This document shows positions 9,088-17,817 of a stretch of 64,000 nucleotides of DNA, in pieces. Source of the stretch: Bdellovibrionales bacterium. Lineage in GTDB: Bacteria > Bdellovibrionota > Bdellovibrionia > Bdellovibrionales > UBA1609. Under the pieces are notes generated by a model that saw only the letters and a list, made by a program, of their open reading frames with translations, made no database searches and was not told the origin of the DNA. Both the position numbers and the translations under genes were made by a program. The DNA is taken from the NCBI GenBank assembly GCA_020850475.1, contig JADZEO010000059.1, positions 16,972 through 80,971 of the forward strand, given 5' to 3'. Positions within the stretch are counted from its first letter, which is position 1. Each line of letters starts with the position of its first letter.

Positions 9088-10437
9088 ATGATGGGGCGTA
9101 GTGTCCTTCGAATGGCGCTATTAATCGGGTTATGGGGCATGATCATTGGTGGCTCGGCGGCTCAGGCCGGAATGAGCTATCAGCGTGACGACAAAGAAGT
9201 GAATCTGCACATTCGCGACGGTGTTAACCGCTTGTGGTTCGAAGTGGAGATTCCCTTTCATGAAATGGGCGAATCTTCCAAACGCGTCGCCGCCGCGCGA
9301 GCGCTGTACTTTCTCAAACAAGACCTTCAGCAAATGTGGAAAGAGGGCAAGCTGCCGACGGCTCTTCATCAACTATTAGACTCGACCGTATCGATGGGCG
9401 AACTGCAGTACGACCAAATCTATGATCGCATTCAGTCGGCTTCGGGCGCCAAAGTGCGCAAGGCGCTTGAGGAAGCCCTTCCTGGGATTTCTAAGACTGA
9501 ACCCAGTCAACTCGGTGATGTCGATTGGTGGCGCCCGTCAGGCCTGCTGGTCGAAGTGGGCATTCGCGGCAGTGTTAAGCTGTCCTTTCTTAAAGGGCTC
9601 AGCGGCAACTTTACTCAAGTTGTTGTCCCCCAGTGCGTTCATCGCATCCGCAAGATTCCTCGCCAGGACGCCGAGAAGGACAAGGACCTGCAGTTAATGC
9701 TTCAGGATTACAAACCCAACGTACTTGACCGCAGCTACAACATTATCTTGACCAAAATGTACGGTCGCCCCTGCACCGAAGACATCGGGGTTTTAATCAA
9801 TCGAATCAAAGCTCACGAACCGGCCACTGACATGGAGAACAACTTCTATGTGGTCGAAGAGGCCTATGTCCGCAGCGTTCGTCGTCTGATGTTTTGGGCC
9901 AACACGCAAGTCGGAAGCCGCAGCGATGCCTCTCCCGATGCCAAGCGCCCTTCCGTTCAAACCAAATTGCGAGCAGGCTTTGTCTACGGTCAACTCCGTC
10001 GCCCCGAGGAATTTGCCGGCGGTACGATGTCGTACTCAAAAACTTTCCAGTTGCCCGCGGCCACTCGTGAAAGAATCCGTAATTGGGTTTCTTCAAAGTT
10101 TCCGGGCAAGTTTCTCAATTTGATGAACTATAGCTGGGGTTGGAACGGCAAGGTGGGGGCTTTGATTTGGAATGAGCGCTTCTTCCCGTACTTTTTGACC
10201 GGGCCAGAATTCGGGACTGAGATCAGTTCTAAAGGCGCGGTTCATCCCGGTACGGTCATGGATGTGCTCGAGCTTCTGAAGAACTCCGCAAATTCTGTGA
10301 CTTCTGCCTATGATGGCCAGTCCGCCGGAAACACTCGTCAGGACCAAGTTTCTCTCGAGGAGTATGCTCAACAGCAAGCTCAACGGCGCAGCCAAACAGT
10401 TCCCCAGGAGCAAGCTCCCGGCGGGTCTGAACAGTAG
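9088..10437 (+). CDS. Secreted protein of unknown function
   Basis: A 449-residue exported protein, not recognised. AAAGGAG stands 5-6 bases upstream of the ATG (a second ATG follows at once). The signal peptide MGRSVLRMALLIGLWGMIIGG is followed by likely cleavage after AQA. The mature protein begins with a beta-rich segment (VNLHIRDGVNRLWFEVEIPFHEMG), then helices, and has two cysteines in the middle (VVPQCVHR, GRPCTED) that could pair in the periplasm. The C-terminus is low-complexity and glutamine-rich (EEYAQQQAQRRSQTVPQEQ). A strong rho-independent terminator follows, so the transcript ends here. Confidence 0.8.
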   Translation: MMGRSVLRMALLIGLWGMIIGGSAAQAGMSYQRDDKEVNLHIRDGVNRLWFEVEIPFHEMGESSKRVAAARALYFLKQDLQQMWKEGKLPTALHQLLDSTVSMGELQYDQIYDRIQSASGAKVRKALEEALPGISKTEPSQLGDVDWWRPSGLLVEVGIRGSVKLSFLKGLSGNFTQVVVPQCVHRIRKIPRQDAEKDKDLQLMLQDYKPNVLDRSYNIILTKMYGRPCTEDIGVLINRIKAHEPATDMENNFYVVEEAYVRSVRRLMFWANTQVGSRSDASPDAKRPSVQTKLRAGFVYGQLRRPEEFAGGTMSYSKTFQLPAATRERIRNWVSSKFPGKFLNLMNYSWGWNGKVGALIWNERFFPYFLTGPEFGTEISSKGAVHPGTVMDVLELLKNSANSVTSAYDGQSAGNTRQDQVSLEEYAQQQAQRRSQTVPQEQAPGGSEQ

Positions 10438-10493
10438 ATTTAAAATTTCGCCAAGGGATACGCCAGTCGTAAGGGCGAAGCCAAAAAGGTAAA

Positions 10494-10523
10494 AAACCCG
10501 CGGGATACCGCGGGTTTTTTTTT
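10494..10523 (+). terminator. Rho-independent terminator
   Basis: Perfect stem AAACCCGCGG / CCGCGGGTTT with loop GATAC, continuing into a nine-T tract. It ends the transcript of the secreted protein gene at 9088-10437. Confidence 0.95.
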
Positions 10524-10576
10524 GCAATTTCACAAATTGAATATGGGAGGTCTCAGACGTTCTCGCCCACCCGTGA

Positions 10577-10786
10577 TCAAACTGGCAGTAAGGGGCGGAA
10601 GACGGTGACCAGCTTCTTAAGAATACTGCCCGAGCCTTCCAAATAGGTGAGAACCCAAATCATGGGGATGCCCAAGCCCAAAAACAAAACCGAAGTCAGG
10701 ACGATCTCCTCAAAGTACTCAACCACCAAAAGGGCGATCAACAACCCGAGTGCGGTTCCTCCGGCAATTTGCATAAACAAAAGCAT
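10577..10786 (-). CDS. Small two-helix membrane protein
   Basis: A 69-residue protein with two hydrophobic segments (IAGGTALGLLIALLVVEYF and VLTSVLFLGLGIPMIWVLTYL) and a short basic tail. I chose the ATG preceded by AAGGGAAAG at good spacing. A TTG 15 codons upstream is possible but has a poorer site. It lies just downstream of tadA on the same strand, about 140 bases away, so it may share its transcript. The family is not recognised; it resembles the many small inner-membrane proteins seen near housekeeping genes. Confidence 0.65.
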   Translation of the reverse strand: MLLFMQIAGGTALGLLIALLVVEYFEEIVLTSVLFLGLGIPMIWVLTYLEGSGSILKKLVTVFRPLLPV

Positions 10787-10927
10787 AACGCTTTCCCTTC
10801 TGCTAAGGCGCAATGACGCCAACGGAGCCAAGAGTCCAAGATTTATGCCACCATTTCACTCTGAAAAATCGGGTGGTTAGCCTCTTCAAGAGCGCCGTAT
10901 TTGCGGCCGTCCACCCGACGGCGAGGC

Positions 10928-11401
10928 TCATATTTGGCGCCGTTGCCGAAAGAACTCTTTGAGAATTTGCCCGCAAGGCTCAGCTAAAATTCCACCTTCA
11001 ACGACGGGCAAGTGGTTCAGGCGCTGATCGGAAAGGATCTGGTACAGAGAAGCCACCGCCCCAGCCTTGGGGTCCACCGCGCCGTAATAGACTCCGTCCA
11101 AGCGGGCACTCACAATCGCCCCGGCGCACATGATACAGGGCTCAAGGGTCACTAAGAGGTCACACCCGGTGAGCCGCCAGCGCCCCAGACGTGCCGAAGC
11201 CTGCTGAATAGCCAACACCTCGGCATGATGGAGAGCCGAATGGTCGGTTTCCTTGCGATTAAAGGCCTCGGCGATGACCTGGTTTTCAAAGACGACAAGG
11301 GCCCCGACCGGCACCTCTCCCATAGCCCCTGCCTGGGCCGCCAGCTCGAGGGCTCTTCGCATCCATTTCTCTTTTGTTTCTAATGAGTTATCGTTTTTCA
11401 T
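10928..11401 (-). CDS. tadA: tRNA-specific adenosine deaminase
   Basis: Converts adenosine 34 to inosine in the tRNA-Arg(ACG) wobble position. The zinc site is complete: HHAEVLAI supplies the histidine ligand and catalytic glutamate, and LEPCIMCAGAI the two cysteines. MRRALELAAQAGAMGEVPVGALVV matches the family N-terminus, and YYGAVDPKAGA follows the core. The reading frame stays open far upstream (to 11737) but would run across the divergent rpsU gene. I take the ATG giving MKNDNSLETKEKWMRRAL, which makes a 157-residue protein close to the usual length. ATGs at 11482 and 11470, near a GAGGAA site, are the alternatives. It is transcribed away from rpsU. Confidence 0.93.
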   Translation of the reverse strand: MKNDNSLETKEKWMRRALELAAQAGAMGEVPVGALVVFENQVIAEAFNRKETDHSALHHAEVLAIQQASARLGRWRLTGCDLLVTLEPCIMCAGAIVSARLDGVYYGAVDPKAGAVASLYQILSDQRLNHLPVVEGGILAEPCGQILKEFFRQRRQI

Positions 11402-11557
11402 TTCGCAGTCCGCCAGAGGCACCTGGCCACCATCCTGTTCGATAATAGGGTTTGTCAAGCGGTGAATCATTTGATAATTCATTTCCTCTTTGCTGCAAGG
11501 TTTTAGCAGCCGGTCATTACATCGACCGCATTCTCCGCGAAGGGCAGGTGATTTTCT

Positions 11558-11764
11558 GTGGCCATGATACGAGTTCGCGATAACGAAGCCTTTGAACAGG
11601 CCTTTCGTCGCTTCAAGAAGTCTTGTGAAAAATCCGGGATTCTCTCTGAAGTTAAGAAACGGGAACACTATGAAAAGCCCAGCGTACGCAAGAAGAAAAA
11701 GTCTGCGGCCGCCCGTAAACGTTTGATCAAAAAACAAAAGAAGACCTTTCGCGGGAGCTATTGA
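11558..11764 (+). CDS. rpsU: 30S ribosomal protein S21
   Basis: A small ribosomal protein of the 30S subunit involved in initiation. The sequence [29 protein letters not shown] and the lysine/arginine-rich tail ([18 protein letters not shown]) are typical of bS21. An AGGTGA site spaced 6 bases before GTG 11558 favours that start (Met-Ala-Met...). The ATG at 11564 is the alternative. It opens the classical macromolecular-synthesis block (rpsU, yqeY, dnaG, rpoD), all on the plus strand with short gaps. Confidence 0.95.
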   Translation: MAMIRVRDNEAFEQAFRRFKKSCEKSGILSEVKKREHYEKPSVRKKKKSAAARKRLIKKQKKTFRGSY

Positions 11765-11808
11765 TTAGCTCCCCGTTTCGCTAAAAATTTCTTTCGATGG
11801 AAGGGCCG

Positions 11809-12255
11809 ATGAGTCTGAAGGATAAAATTCTCTCTGACATGAAGGACGCCATGAAACAGAAAGACATGCCTCGTACTGAGGTGTTGCGCTTTCTCCAATC
11901 GGCCATCAAAAACAAGGAAATTGAACTCCGCCCGAATCAAATTACTGAGAGTGATGTTCTCGGCGTGATTAACAAACAAGTTAAACAGCGCAAAGAGTCC
12001 ATCACTCAGTTTCAAGATGCCGGGCGGAAGGACTTGGTCGACAAAGAGAGCTACGAGCTCTCAGTATTAGAAACTTATTTGCCCAAACAAATGTCACGGG
12101 CGGATCTGGAAAAGATCGTCGGTGATATCATCACAGCTATGAATGCCACCTCCGTTAAACAAATGGGCGCCGTCATGAAAGAGGTCCTGGCCAAAACGGC
12201 CGGGGCCGCCGACGGAAAACTCGTCAGCGAAGTAGTCAAATCGAAGCTCCAATAA
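11809..12255 (+). CDS. yqeY: GatB/YqeY domain protein
   Basis: A 148-residue YqeY family protein, homologous to the tail domain of GatB that contacts tRNA in the amidotransferase. Family blocks visible are LKDKILSDMKDAMKQKD, LRFLQSAIKNKEIE, ELSVLETYLPKQMS and MGAVMKEVLAKTAGAADG. I start at the ATG after GGAAGG (spacing 4); an ATG four codons upstream is possible. It sits between rpsU and dnaG, a common arrangement in many bacteria. The exact cellular role is not established. Confidence 0.93.
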   Translation: MSLKDKILSDMKDAMKQKDMPRTEVLRFLQSAIKNKEIELRPNQITESDVLGVINKQVKQRKESITQFQDAGRKDLVDKESYELSVLETYLPKQMSRADLEKIVGDIITAMNATSVKQMGAVMKEVLAKTAGAADGKLVSEVVKSKLQ

Positions 12256-12309
12256 GGCAGATGGGTCTTGATGACCTCGCTGTCTATGGGGGATGGGAGT
12301 GTTTCGGTT

Positions 12310-14181
12310 ATGCGTTTTTCTCAGGACTTTCTAGATAAAGTCCGCGACGCCAACAATCTGGTCGACGTGATCTCAAGGTACACTCAGCTGAACCGCGCTG
12401 GTGGCCGTTATGTTGGCCTTTGTCCTTTTCCTGATCATCGCGAAAAAACGCCGAGCTTTTCCGTGTCCGACACCCAGCAACTTTACTACTGCTTTGGCTG
12501 CAAAAAGGGCGGCAACATTTTTAAGTTTGTCGAAGCGATGATGGGCCTCAGTTTTCCTGAGGCCGTCGATTGGCTGGCTCGCCAGGCGGGAATCCCCATT
12601 CCTCAAGAGATGTACCAGCGCAGTGAAGCCGTCGTAGCCCACGCTCAAGAGCGTAAAGCCATGGCTGAAATCAACGAATTTGCCATTCAGTTTTTTGAGT
12701 CTGAGCTCAGACAGTCCGGCCCCTCGGCTCCGGTTAAAGAATATCTCAAAAAGCGTGGCCTTAATGACGAAACCATTAAAACTTTTCGGCTCGGTTATTC
12801 ACCCAACGATTGGGAAAAGTTGTCTTCCCTACTGAAGGCCCGACGTGCACCGCTGAATTTGGCCGAGAAGCTCGGACTCATTCGCGCTCGGAGCCAGGGA
12901 GGCAACGGTTATTTTGACTTGTTTCGCCACCGCCTGATGTTTCCTATTTTTTCTCTCGAGGGCAGTGGCATTGGTTTTGGTGGACGCGTTCTCGGCGAGG
13001 GTGAGCCCAAATACCTCAACAGTCCAGAGTCACCCTTGTTCCACAAGGGGCAAGTGTTTTACGGACTCTCTGAGACCGCCAAATTTATTCGCGCCCAAGA
13101 TCAGGCGATTGTCGTCGAGGGCTACATGGATTTGCTCGCACTCTACCAAGCTGGAATCAAAAACGTCGTCGCGCCCCTCGGTACGGCGCTCACCGAGGAT
13201 CACGCCAAACTGCTCAAGCGTTTTACCAAGAACGTGATTGTCCTCTTTGACGGAGACCAAGCCGGACGTGATGCTGCCGAGAGGAGTTTGCCGATTCTAC
13301 TCGGGGCTGGGGTTCTTCCGCGCGGCTTTACTTTGCCGGACAAGATGGATCCCGATGATTTTGTGCGCACTCAAGGCGCTGAAGCTCTCAAAGGCAAGCT
13401 TGCTGAAGCACCCGAATTGTTTGTTTTGATTCTCGATCAAGACGTTAAAGGATATCGCGGAACTTCAGCGGAAAAGGTCACCCTCATTGACAAAATGGCG
13501 CCCGTTTTAGCGACCGTGCCAGATTCGCGTTTGCGCGACTTGTACGTTGATGAAGTCGCCAGCCGACTGGGGGTCACGGGCGAATGGCTTAAAGAGGCCT
13601 TGGCCCAAAGTCGGGGCTCACAGCGCCCTGGCCTGCGAACAGCGAATAAAGCGGTGGAGGCGGTGCCCACGATGGAGTCGACCCCGCCCCCCGAAGTATC
13701 GATCATCAAACTGGGTGGAAAACGACCTAAAGCCGAGGAACTCTTAGTAAATTTAGCTTTGATGAAGCCGGATTATATGCGCCTAATTGTGGATCTCGGC
13801 GTGGTCCAGTTCTTTGCCCACGCGGGCCTCCGCGAGGTTCTTCAACGGGCCATCCTAATTCATGGACAAATGCCTAATGAATTTGATAAGTTAACGGCTT
13901 TGCTGGTTTCGCAGGTGGATTTGTCCGAGGTTCTCTTTCTTCATCTCGAGAATCACTTGGAAAATCTCAATTTAGAGGGGGCGCAAAAATTGATTGCCGA
14001 CTGCAACCGCAAGGTTCAAGACGCTTTTTTGAAGTCCCAAAGCCGCCAGATTACCACCACCTTGCGGGGGCGCCCGGCGGCTGAGCAACTCGAAAAATTG
14101 GAACAAATAATGAATATGCATCGCCAACGGCGGGACCGCGGCAGTGAGCGGGACCCCAATTCGGGCGCATTCGGGAGCTGA
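12310..14181 (+). CDS. dnaG: DNA primase DnaG
   Basis: Makes RNA primers at the replication fork. The 623-residue protein has the N-terminal CHC2 zinc finger (C38, H43, C61, C64), the RNA-polymerase/Toprim core with [16 protein letters not shown] and the acidic [16 protein letters not shown], and a C-terminal helicase-binding region beyond about residue 440. I chose the ATG giving [21 protein letters not shown], which aligns with other primases. Starts up to 14 codons upstream are open. The next gene, rpoD, begins 4 bases after the stop, so the two are coupled. Confidence 0.97.
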   Translation: MRFSQDFLDKVRDANNLVDVISRYTQLNRAGGRYVGLCPFPDHREKTPSFSVSDTQQLYYCFGCKKGGNIFKFVEAMMGLSFPEAVDWLARQAGIPIPQEMYQRSEAVVAHAQERKAMAEINEFAIQFFESELRQSGPSAPVKEYLKKRGLNDETIKTFRLGYSPNDWEKLSSLLKARRAPLNLAEKLGLIRARSQGGNGYFDLFRHRLMFPIFSLEGSGIGFGGRVLGEGEPKYLNSPESPLFHKGQVFYGLSETAKFIRAQDQAIVVEGYMDLLALYQAGIKNVVAPLGTALTEDHAKLLKRFTKNVIVLFDGDQAGRDAAERSLPILLGAGVLPRGFTLPDKMDPDDFVRTQGAEALKGKLAEAPELFVLILDQDVKGYRGTSAEKVTLIDKMAPVLATVPDSRLRDLYVDEVASRLGVTGEWLKEALAQSRGSQRPGLRTANKAVEAVPTMESTPPPEVSIIKLGGKRPKAEELLVNLALMKPDYMRLIVDLGVVQFFAHAGLREVLQRAILIHGQMPNEFDKLTALLVSQVDLSEVLFLHLENHLENLNLEGAQKLIADCNRKVQDAFLKSQSRQITTTLRGRPAAEQLEKLEQIMNMHRQRRDRGSERDPNSGAFGS

Positions 14182-14185
14182 TTTA

Positions 14186-16039
14186 ATGACCAAAGAACCC
14201 CAGGCGAAAGCCACAGAAGAGGTTATCAAGGCACTTTCTGTCGACGAGCAGTTGGCCGTCGTAAAGGAAGAAATTCAACGCCTTACAAAGGCCGCGAAAG
14301 ACAGAGGTGCAATCACGATCGAAGAGATCAACGAGTCTCTGCCGCCGGAAATTATTGCGGCTTCAGTTCTCGATCACCTCATGCAGTCGATGGAGCTGGC
14401 GGGTGTAAATATTACTGAACCGTCAGAAAATAAGAAAGAGGAAGAGGACGGCGAGAGCTTTTTCCTCGACGACTCCGCGTCTAACGCCAAGGAAGAACAA
14501 GAAGAAGAGGAAGAAGTCGCAGATACCCGCAGTAATGACCCCGTTCGTCTTTATTTGCGCAAGATGGGCTCGGTTTCTCTGCTTACTCGCGAGGGCGAAG
14601 TTGAAATCGCCCGCCGCATTGAGCAGGGCGAGCGCGAAATCGTTCGCGCCATTCTTAAATCTCCAATTGGTATTTCTGAGATCATTCAGCTGGGTCAACG
14701 CCTCGATGCCGGCCGCATTAAGGTAAAAGCTATTTTCCGCGGTCTTGAGGACGAAGAAACCCAATACGATGAGAACGAGTACATCGAGAAAATTCACGAG
14801 CTCATCGGGCACGTCAAAAAATACGAGAAAAAGGTCAAGCGGCTCTTCCCGATTATCATGGAAGGCAAAGCCGATACCGCCGAATACAAAGCGGCGGATG
14901 AAGAACTGGAAAAGGCCAACTCCGAGCTGATGCTCAAGTTCGAGTCGATCAACTTTAATCGCAAGACCATCAATCGCATCGTGATTAAGTTCCGCAACTT
15001 GCGAAATCGTATGCAAGAGCTGCGCAACCGCGTGAAGGAAGCCTGCAAGTATACGTTCACGAACGATCTCGAAGCGCTGGCTCAGCGTTACAAAGTCGTT
15101 GAGAGCAGTGACCAAGAAATGGCTCGCATGACTCGCGAGATGGGTCTGACTTTTAACCAATTCCGCGCCTACTACAGCCGCGCCAAAGACGCCGCTGTTC
15201 GCGTGGATCGCCTTCACCAAGAAACTGAAATGACCTTTGATGCCATTCGCGACACCTACACTGCCATTTGGCGCGGTGAGCGCGAAGCCGACAAAGCCAA
15301 GGCTGAACTGGTTGAAGCCAACCTGCGTTTGGTGGTGTCAATCGCCAAAAAGTACACCAATCGCGGCTTGCAGTTCTTGGATTTAATCCAAGAGGGCAAC
15401 ATCGGTTTGATGAAAGCCGTGGATAAGTTTGAATACCGTCGCGGTTATAAATTTTCGACCTATGCCACTTGGTGGATTCGCCAAGCCATTACTCGGGCTA
15501 TTGCCGATCAAGCGCGCACCATTCGCATCCCTGTGCACATGATTGAAACAATCAACAAGTTGGTTCGTACTTCTCGTTATCTCACTCAGGAGCTCGGCCG
15601 TGAGCCTATGCCCGAGGAGATTGCCGAGAAAATGGACATGCCGGTCGATAAGGTGCGCAAGGTTTTGAAAATCGCCAAAGAGCCGATCAGTCTCGAAACT
15701 CCCGTCGGTGAGGAAGAAGACTCACATCTGGGAGATTTTATCGAAGACAAAAAGGTCATCAATCCGGCCGAAGCCATTGTGAACCTCAATCTCGCCGAGC
15801 AAACCCGTCGAGTTTTGAGCACTCTCACCGCCCGCGAAGAAAAAGTTCTTCGGATGCGTTTTGGTATTGGTGAAGAAAGCGACCATACTCTCGAAGAAGT
15901 GGGTCAAGACTTTAACGTCACTCGTGAGCGGATTCGTCAGATTGAAGCCAAAGCTCTGCGCAAACTGCGCCACCCCAGCCGTTCTAACAAGCTTAAAGCT
16001 TTTATAGAAGGGAGCAGCAACACTGACTCCGAACGTTGA
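14186..16039 (+). CDS. rpoD: RNA polymerase primary sigma factor
   Basis: The housekeeping sigma-70, 617 residues. Region 1.1 is at the N-terminus, followed by an acidic stretch ([22 protein letters not shown]), the non-conserved region insert, and region 2 with [17 protein letters not shown] and [18 protein letters not shown] for core binding and -10 recognition. Region 3 and region 4 follow, the latter with the helix-turn-helix [20 protein letters not shown] for -35 recognition. The start ATG lies 4 bases after dnaG with GGGAG upstream. A tRNA gene follows after 82 bases. Confidence 0.97.
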   Translation: MTKEPQAKATEEVIKALSVDEQLAVVKEEIQRLTKAAKDRGAITIEEINESLPPEIIAASVLDHLMQSMELAGVNITEPSENKKEEEDGESFFLDDSASNAKEEQEEEEEVADTRSNDPVRLYLRKMGSVSLLTREGEVEIARRIEQGEREIVRAILKSPIGISEIIQLGQRLDAGRIKVKAIFRGLEDEETQYDENEYIEKIHELIGHVKKYEKKVKRLFPIIMEGKADTAEYKAADEELEKANSELMLKFESINFNRKTINRIVIKFRNLRNRMQELRNRVKEACKYTFTNDLEALAQRYKVVESSDQEMARMTREMGLTFNQFRAYYSRAKDAAVRVDRLHQETEMTFDAIRDTYTAIWRGEREADKAKAELVEANLRLVVSIAKKYTNRGLQFLDLIQEGNIGLMKAVDKFEYRRGYKFSTYATWWIRQAITRAIADQARTIRIPVHMIETINKLVRTSRYLTQELGREPMPEEIAEKMDMPVDKVRKVLKIAKEPISLETPVGEEEDSHLGDFIEDKKVINPAEAIVNLNLAEQTRRVLSTLTAREEKVLRMRFGIGEESDHTLEEVGQDFNVTRERIRQIEAKALRKLRHPSRSNKLKAFIEGSSNTDSER

Positions 16040-16121
16040 AAGGATGGCGCTGGAGACGGCGAGGGCTGATCGGGAAGCCCGCAACAAGATGAAACGAAAA
16101 ACAAGAGAAGCTCAGGTCAGA

Positions 16122-16198
16122 GGGGGCTTAGCTTAGTTGGTTAAAGCAGCCGGCTCATAACCGGCGGATCCCAGGTTCGAGCCCTGGAGCCCCTACCA
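16122..16198 (+). tRNA. tRNA-Met (CAT), probably elongator
   Basis: A 77-base tRNA. The acceptor stem GGGGGCT pairs with AGCCCCT (a G-U at the first pair), the D-arm is AGCTTAGTTGGTTAAAGCA, the anticodon stem GCCGG/CCGGC has loop CTCATAA, the T-arm is CAGGTTCGAGCCCTG, and CCA is encoded. Anticodon CAT could serve Met or, if modified to lysidine, Ile. The first G-U pair and general shape suggest elongator Met, and it lacks the initiator mismatch. It lies directly after rpoD and abuts a 23-bp repeat. Confidence 0.93.
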
Positions 16199-16221
16199 AA
16201 TTCGACTCACCCAAACGTCGA
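16199..16221 (+). repeat. 23-bp direct repeat, left copy
   Basis: This copy starts at the base after the tRNA CCA. It is identical base for base to 17688-17710 and contains an inverted core, TCGAC ... GTCGA, around CACCC. The two copies bound an AT-rich 1.5-kb segment. It may be an attachment-site half; see the right copy. Confidence 0.85.
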
Positions 16222-16334
16222 GAACCGAAAACAGCCCTCCAGAATCAAAGTGACACTGGGTTTTGTTCGGCTTGGCACGTAAATTGAAATAATATTCGGG
16301 TGATTTACCTAAGCTTATTACTTGGAGGATCTGT

Positions 16335-16925
16335 GTGGATAAAATTAAAAGTCTTGGATTACTTTTTTTGCCACTCATTTTTTGTGGTGAAATTGCATCC
16401 GCACAAATCGATGAAGAGTACGCTAAGTTTCAGTTAATTTGTGCCTCTAAAGGCCTTACGGATTTAGCGTCGGAGATTCTGGCCACTTCACAACTTCTAA
16501 GTACCCAGTACGGAGATATCCAATACAAACATGGCTGCACATCTAAAGAAGCAAGTGAATCAAACAGGACAACTATAGATTGTTTTGGGTCCTACATGTC
16601 TGGTTTGGTAGCTCAACTAAGGGAGGCCAACAATGACCGCAAAAGAAAAATGGAATCTTCGGCAACCAATTTACAAGATCTTTCCGACTGTCTAAAATTA
16701 AAAGCTAAATCTGAACAACGAAAAAATCCTTATACGAATGTGGAAGTTGAGAGACTCCTTAAGAACGGTGAGTTCACACTAAATTACCAATTATTGGATT
16801 GTCGACAGTCTGAAATGGTCTTGAGCAGTTTTTATAGCTTGTCTAAATTTTCTGACGATTTAATTTTGCCTCAGGTTTTATCTGAGAAAGTTAGAACCTG
16901 TAGAAGTTCTGCCAAAAAAAAGTAA
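16335..16925 (+). CDS. Secreted cysteine-containing protein of unknown function
   Basis: A 196-residue exported protein, not recognised. GGAGGA lies 5 bases upstream of the GTG start, and the signal peptide MDKIKSLGLLFLPLIFCG is followed by likely cleavage near ASA. The mature part is helical and polar with about five cysteines (LICASKG, KHGCTSK, TIDCFGS, SDCLKL, LLDCRQS) that could form disulfides. Codons are AT-rich compared with rpoD just upstream, and it lies inside the segment bounded by the 23-bp repeats, so it is probably acquired. Together with the HNH protein it makes up the islet. Confidence 0.75.
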   Translation: MDKIKSLGLLFLPLIFCGEIASAQIDEEYAKFQLICASKGLTDLASEILATSQLLSTQYGDIQYKHGCTSKEASESNRTTIDCFGSYMSGLVAQLREANNDRKRKMESSATNLQDLSDCLKLKAKSEQRKNPYTNVEVERLLKNGEFTLNYQLLDCRQSEMVLSSFYSLSKFSDDLILPQVLSEKVRTCRSSAKKK

Positions 16926-17131
16926 GTCCTCTGCGACATTAAGACCATATCTAAAACATGAGTTTTGATAGAAAGCTTCAACGATGCTGAGCTTTTTTCC
17001 TTGAGGACCGTCCGGAAGTCAGCGCTCGCGTAAATTTTGAACAGAGAAAGGCGTGGCTTATTTGGCGCCTTCAGGTCTAAAGTCGGATTATTGAGATTGA
17101 GTCCACGAACGATTGTTCCGATATAATTTGG

Positions 17132-17629
17132 ATGAGCGAACCAAGAGTAAATGGGCCAAAGAACACTCAGAAGGCTGTCAAACACCAATCGACCAAGAAA
17201 GTAAGTCGGCAGGATCAACAAGACTTGCCCACTTTTATACTGATTCTTGTTATGGCCATTTTTTTTGCACTTCGGCTTTTCTTTAAGCGTGGAGTTCGAA
17301 GGCGATTAAGTGAAGACGGCTATGTACTAAAGAAAACAGACTCTGGAGTTCAGTACGAACATCGACAGATCGCTGAGGAAATTTTAGGTCGGCGTTTATT
17401 GCCTGGTGAGGTTGTTCATCACATTAATGGCAAGCGAGCAGATAATAGGCCGTCAAATTTATGCGTTATGAGTAGTCGCGATCATGACCGCTATCACGAA
17501 TGGTATGATTGGATTTACAAAAACTACGGCAACTATCCCAGAAGAGAGACCCAACTAAAGAAGCTTCGGGAAAGTTTTAACGGCATAATCCTTGAAGAGT
17601 TTGTTAGTAAGCGCACTGGATCTTGGTAA
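17132..17629 (+). CDS. Membrane-anchored HNH endonuclease-like protein
   Basis: A 165-residue protein with an unusual layout. A charged N-terminal 30 residues is followed by one transmembrane helix (LPTFILILVMAIFFALRLFF, about residues 32-51), and then an HNH nuclease domain. The latter shows EHRQIAEEILGRRLLPGEVVHHINGKRADNRPSNL, with the HH, N and NL residues of the phage-type HNH_3 fold, and ends with SRDHDRYHEWY. The start is uncertain: a TATAAT box stands only 5 bases before the ATG and there is no ribosome site. The gene is AT-rich and sits in the repeat-bounded islet. Possible roles are a homing or defence nuclease acting at the membrane; no partner is recognised. Confidence 0.75.
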   Translation: MSEPRVNGPKNTQKAVKHQSTKKVSRQDQQDLPTFILILVMAIFFALRLFFKRGVRRRLSEDGYVLKKTDSGVQYEHRQIAEEILGRRLLPGEVVHHINGKRADNRPSNLCVMSSRDHDRYHEWYDWIYKNYGNYPRRETQLKKLRESFNGIILEEFVSKRTGSW

Positions 17630-17687
17630 ACCGTGATTATGAATTGGATTAAGTTCGGTGGCTAACGGGACGTTGAAATCCTTAAAG

Positions 17688-17710
17688 AATTCGACTCACC
17701 CAAACGTCGA
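17688..17710 (+). repeat. 23-bp direct repeat, right copy
   Basis: Exact copy of 16199-16221; one base further (A) extends the inverted core to TTCGAC ... GTCGAA here. Similarity fades outside the 23 bases (GAACC after the left copy, AGACC after the right). The tRNA end itself is not duplicated at this copy. Confidence 0.85.
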
Positions 17711-17817
17711 AGACCTTGGCCCAGAGGATCAATGTCTCTATATGAGACGAAACTCTTAAAAAAAGATGCCCAGATCCAGCCCCCACCAAGTCTTGGTCGT
17801 GCTACAATTGAAACAGC

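Noticed and set aside
14423..15220. 265-codon minus-strand ORF inside rpoD
   Set aside because: It is antisense to the sigma factor coding sequence. Its high leucine and alanine composition follows from the opposite frame.
16871..17221. 116-codon minus-strand ORF in the islet
   Set aside because: It overlaps both real islet genes, has no ribosome site, and its codons fit none of its neighbours.
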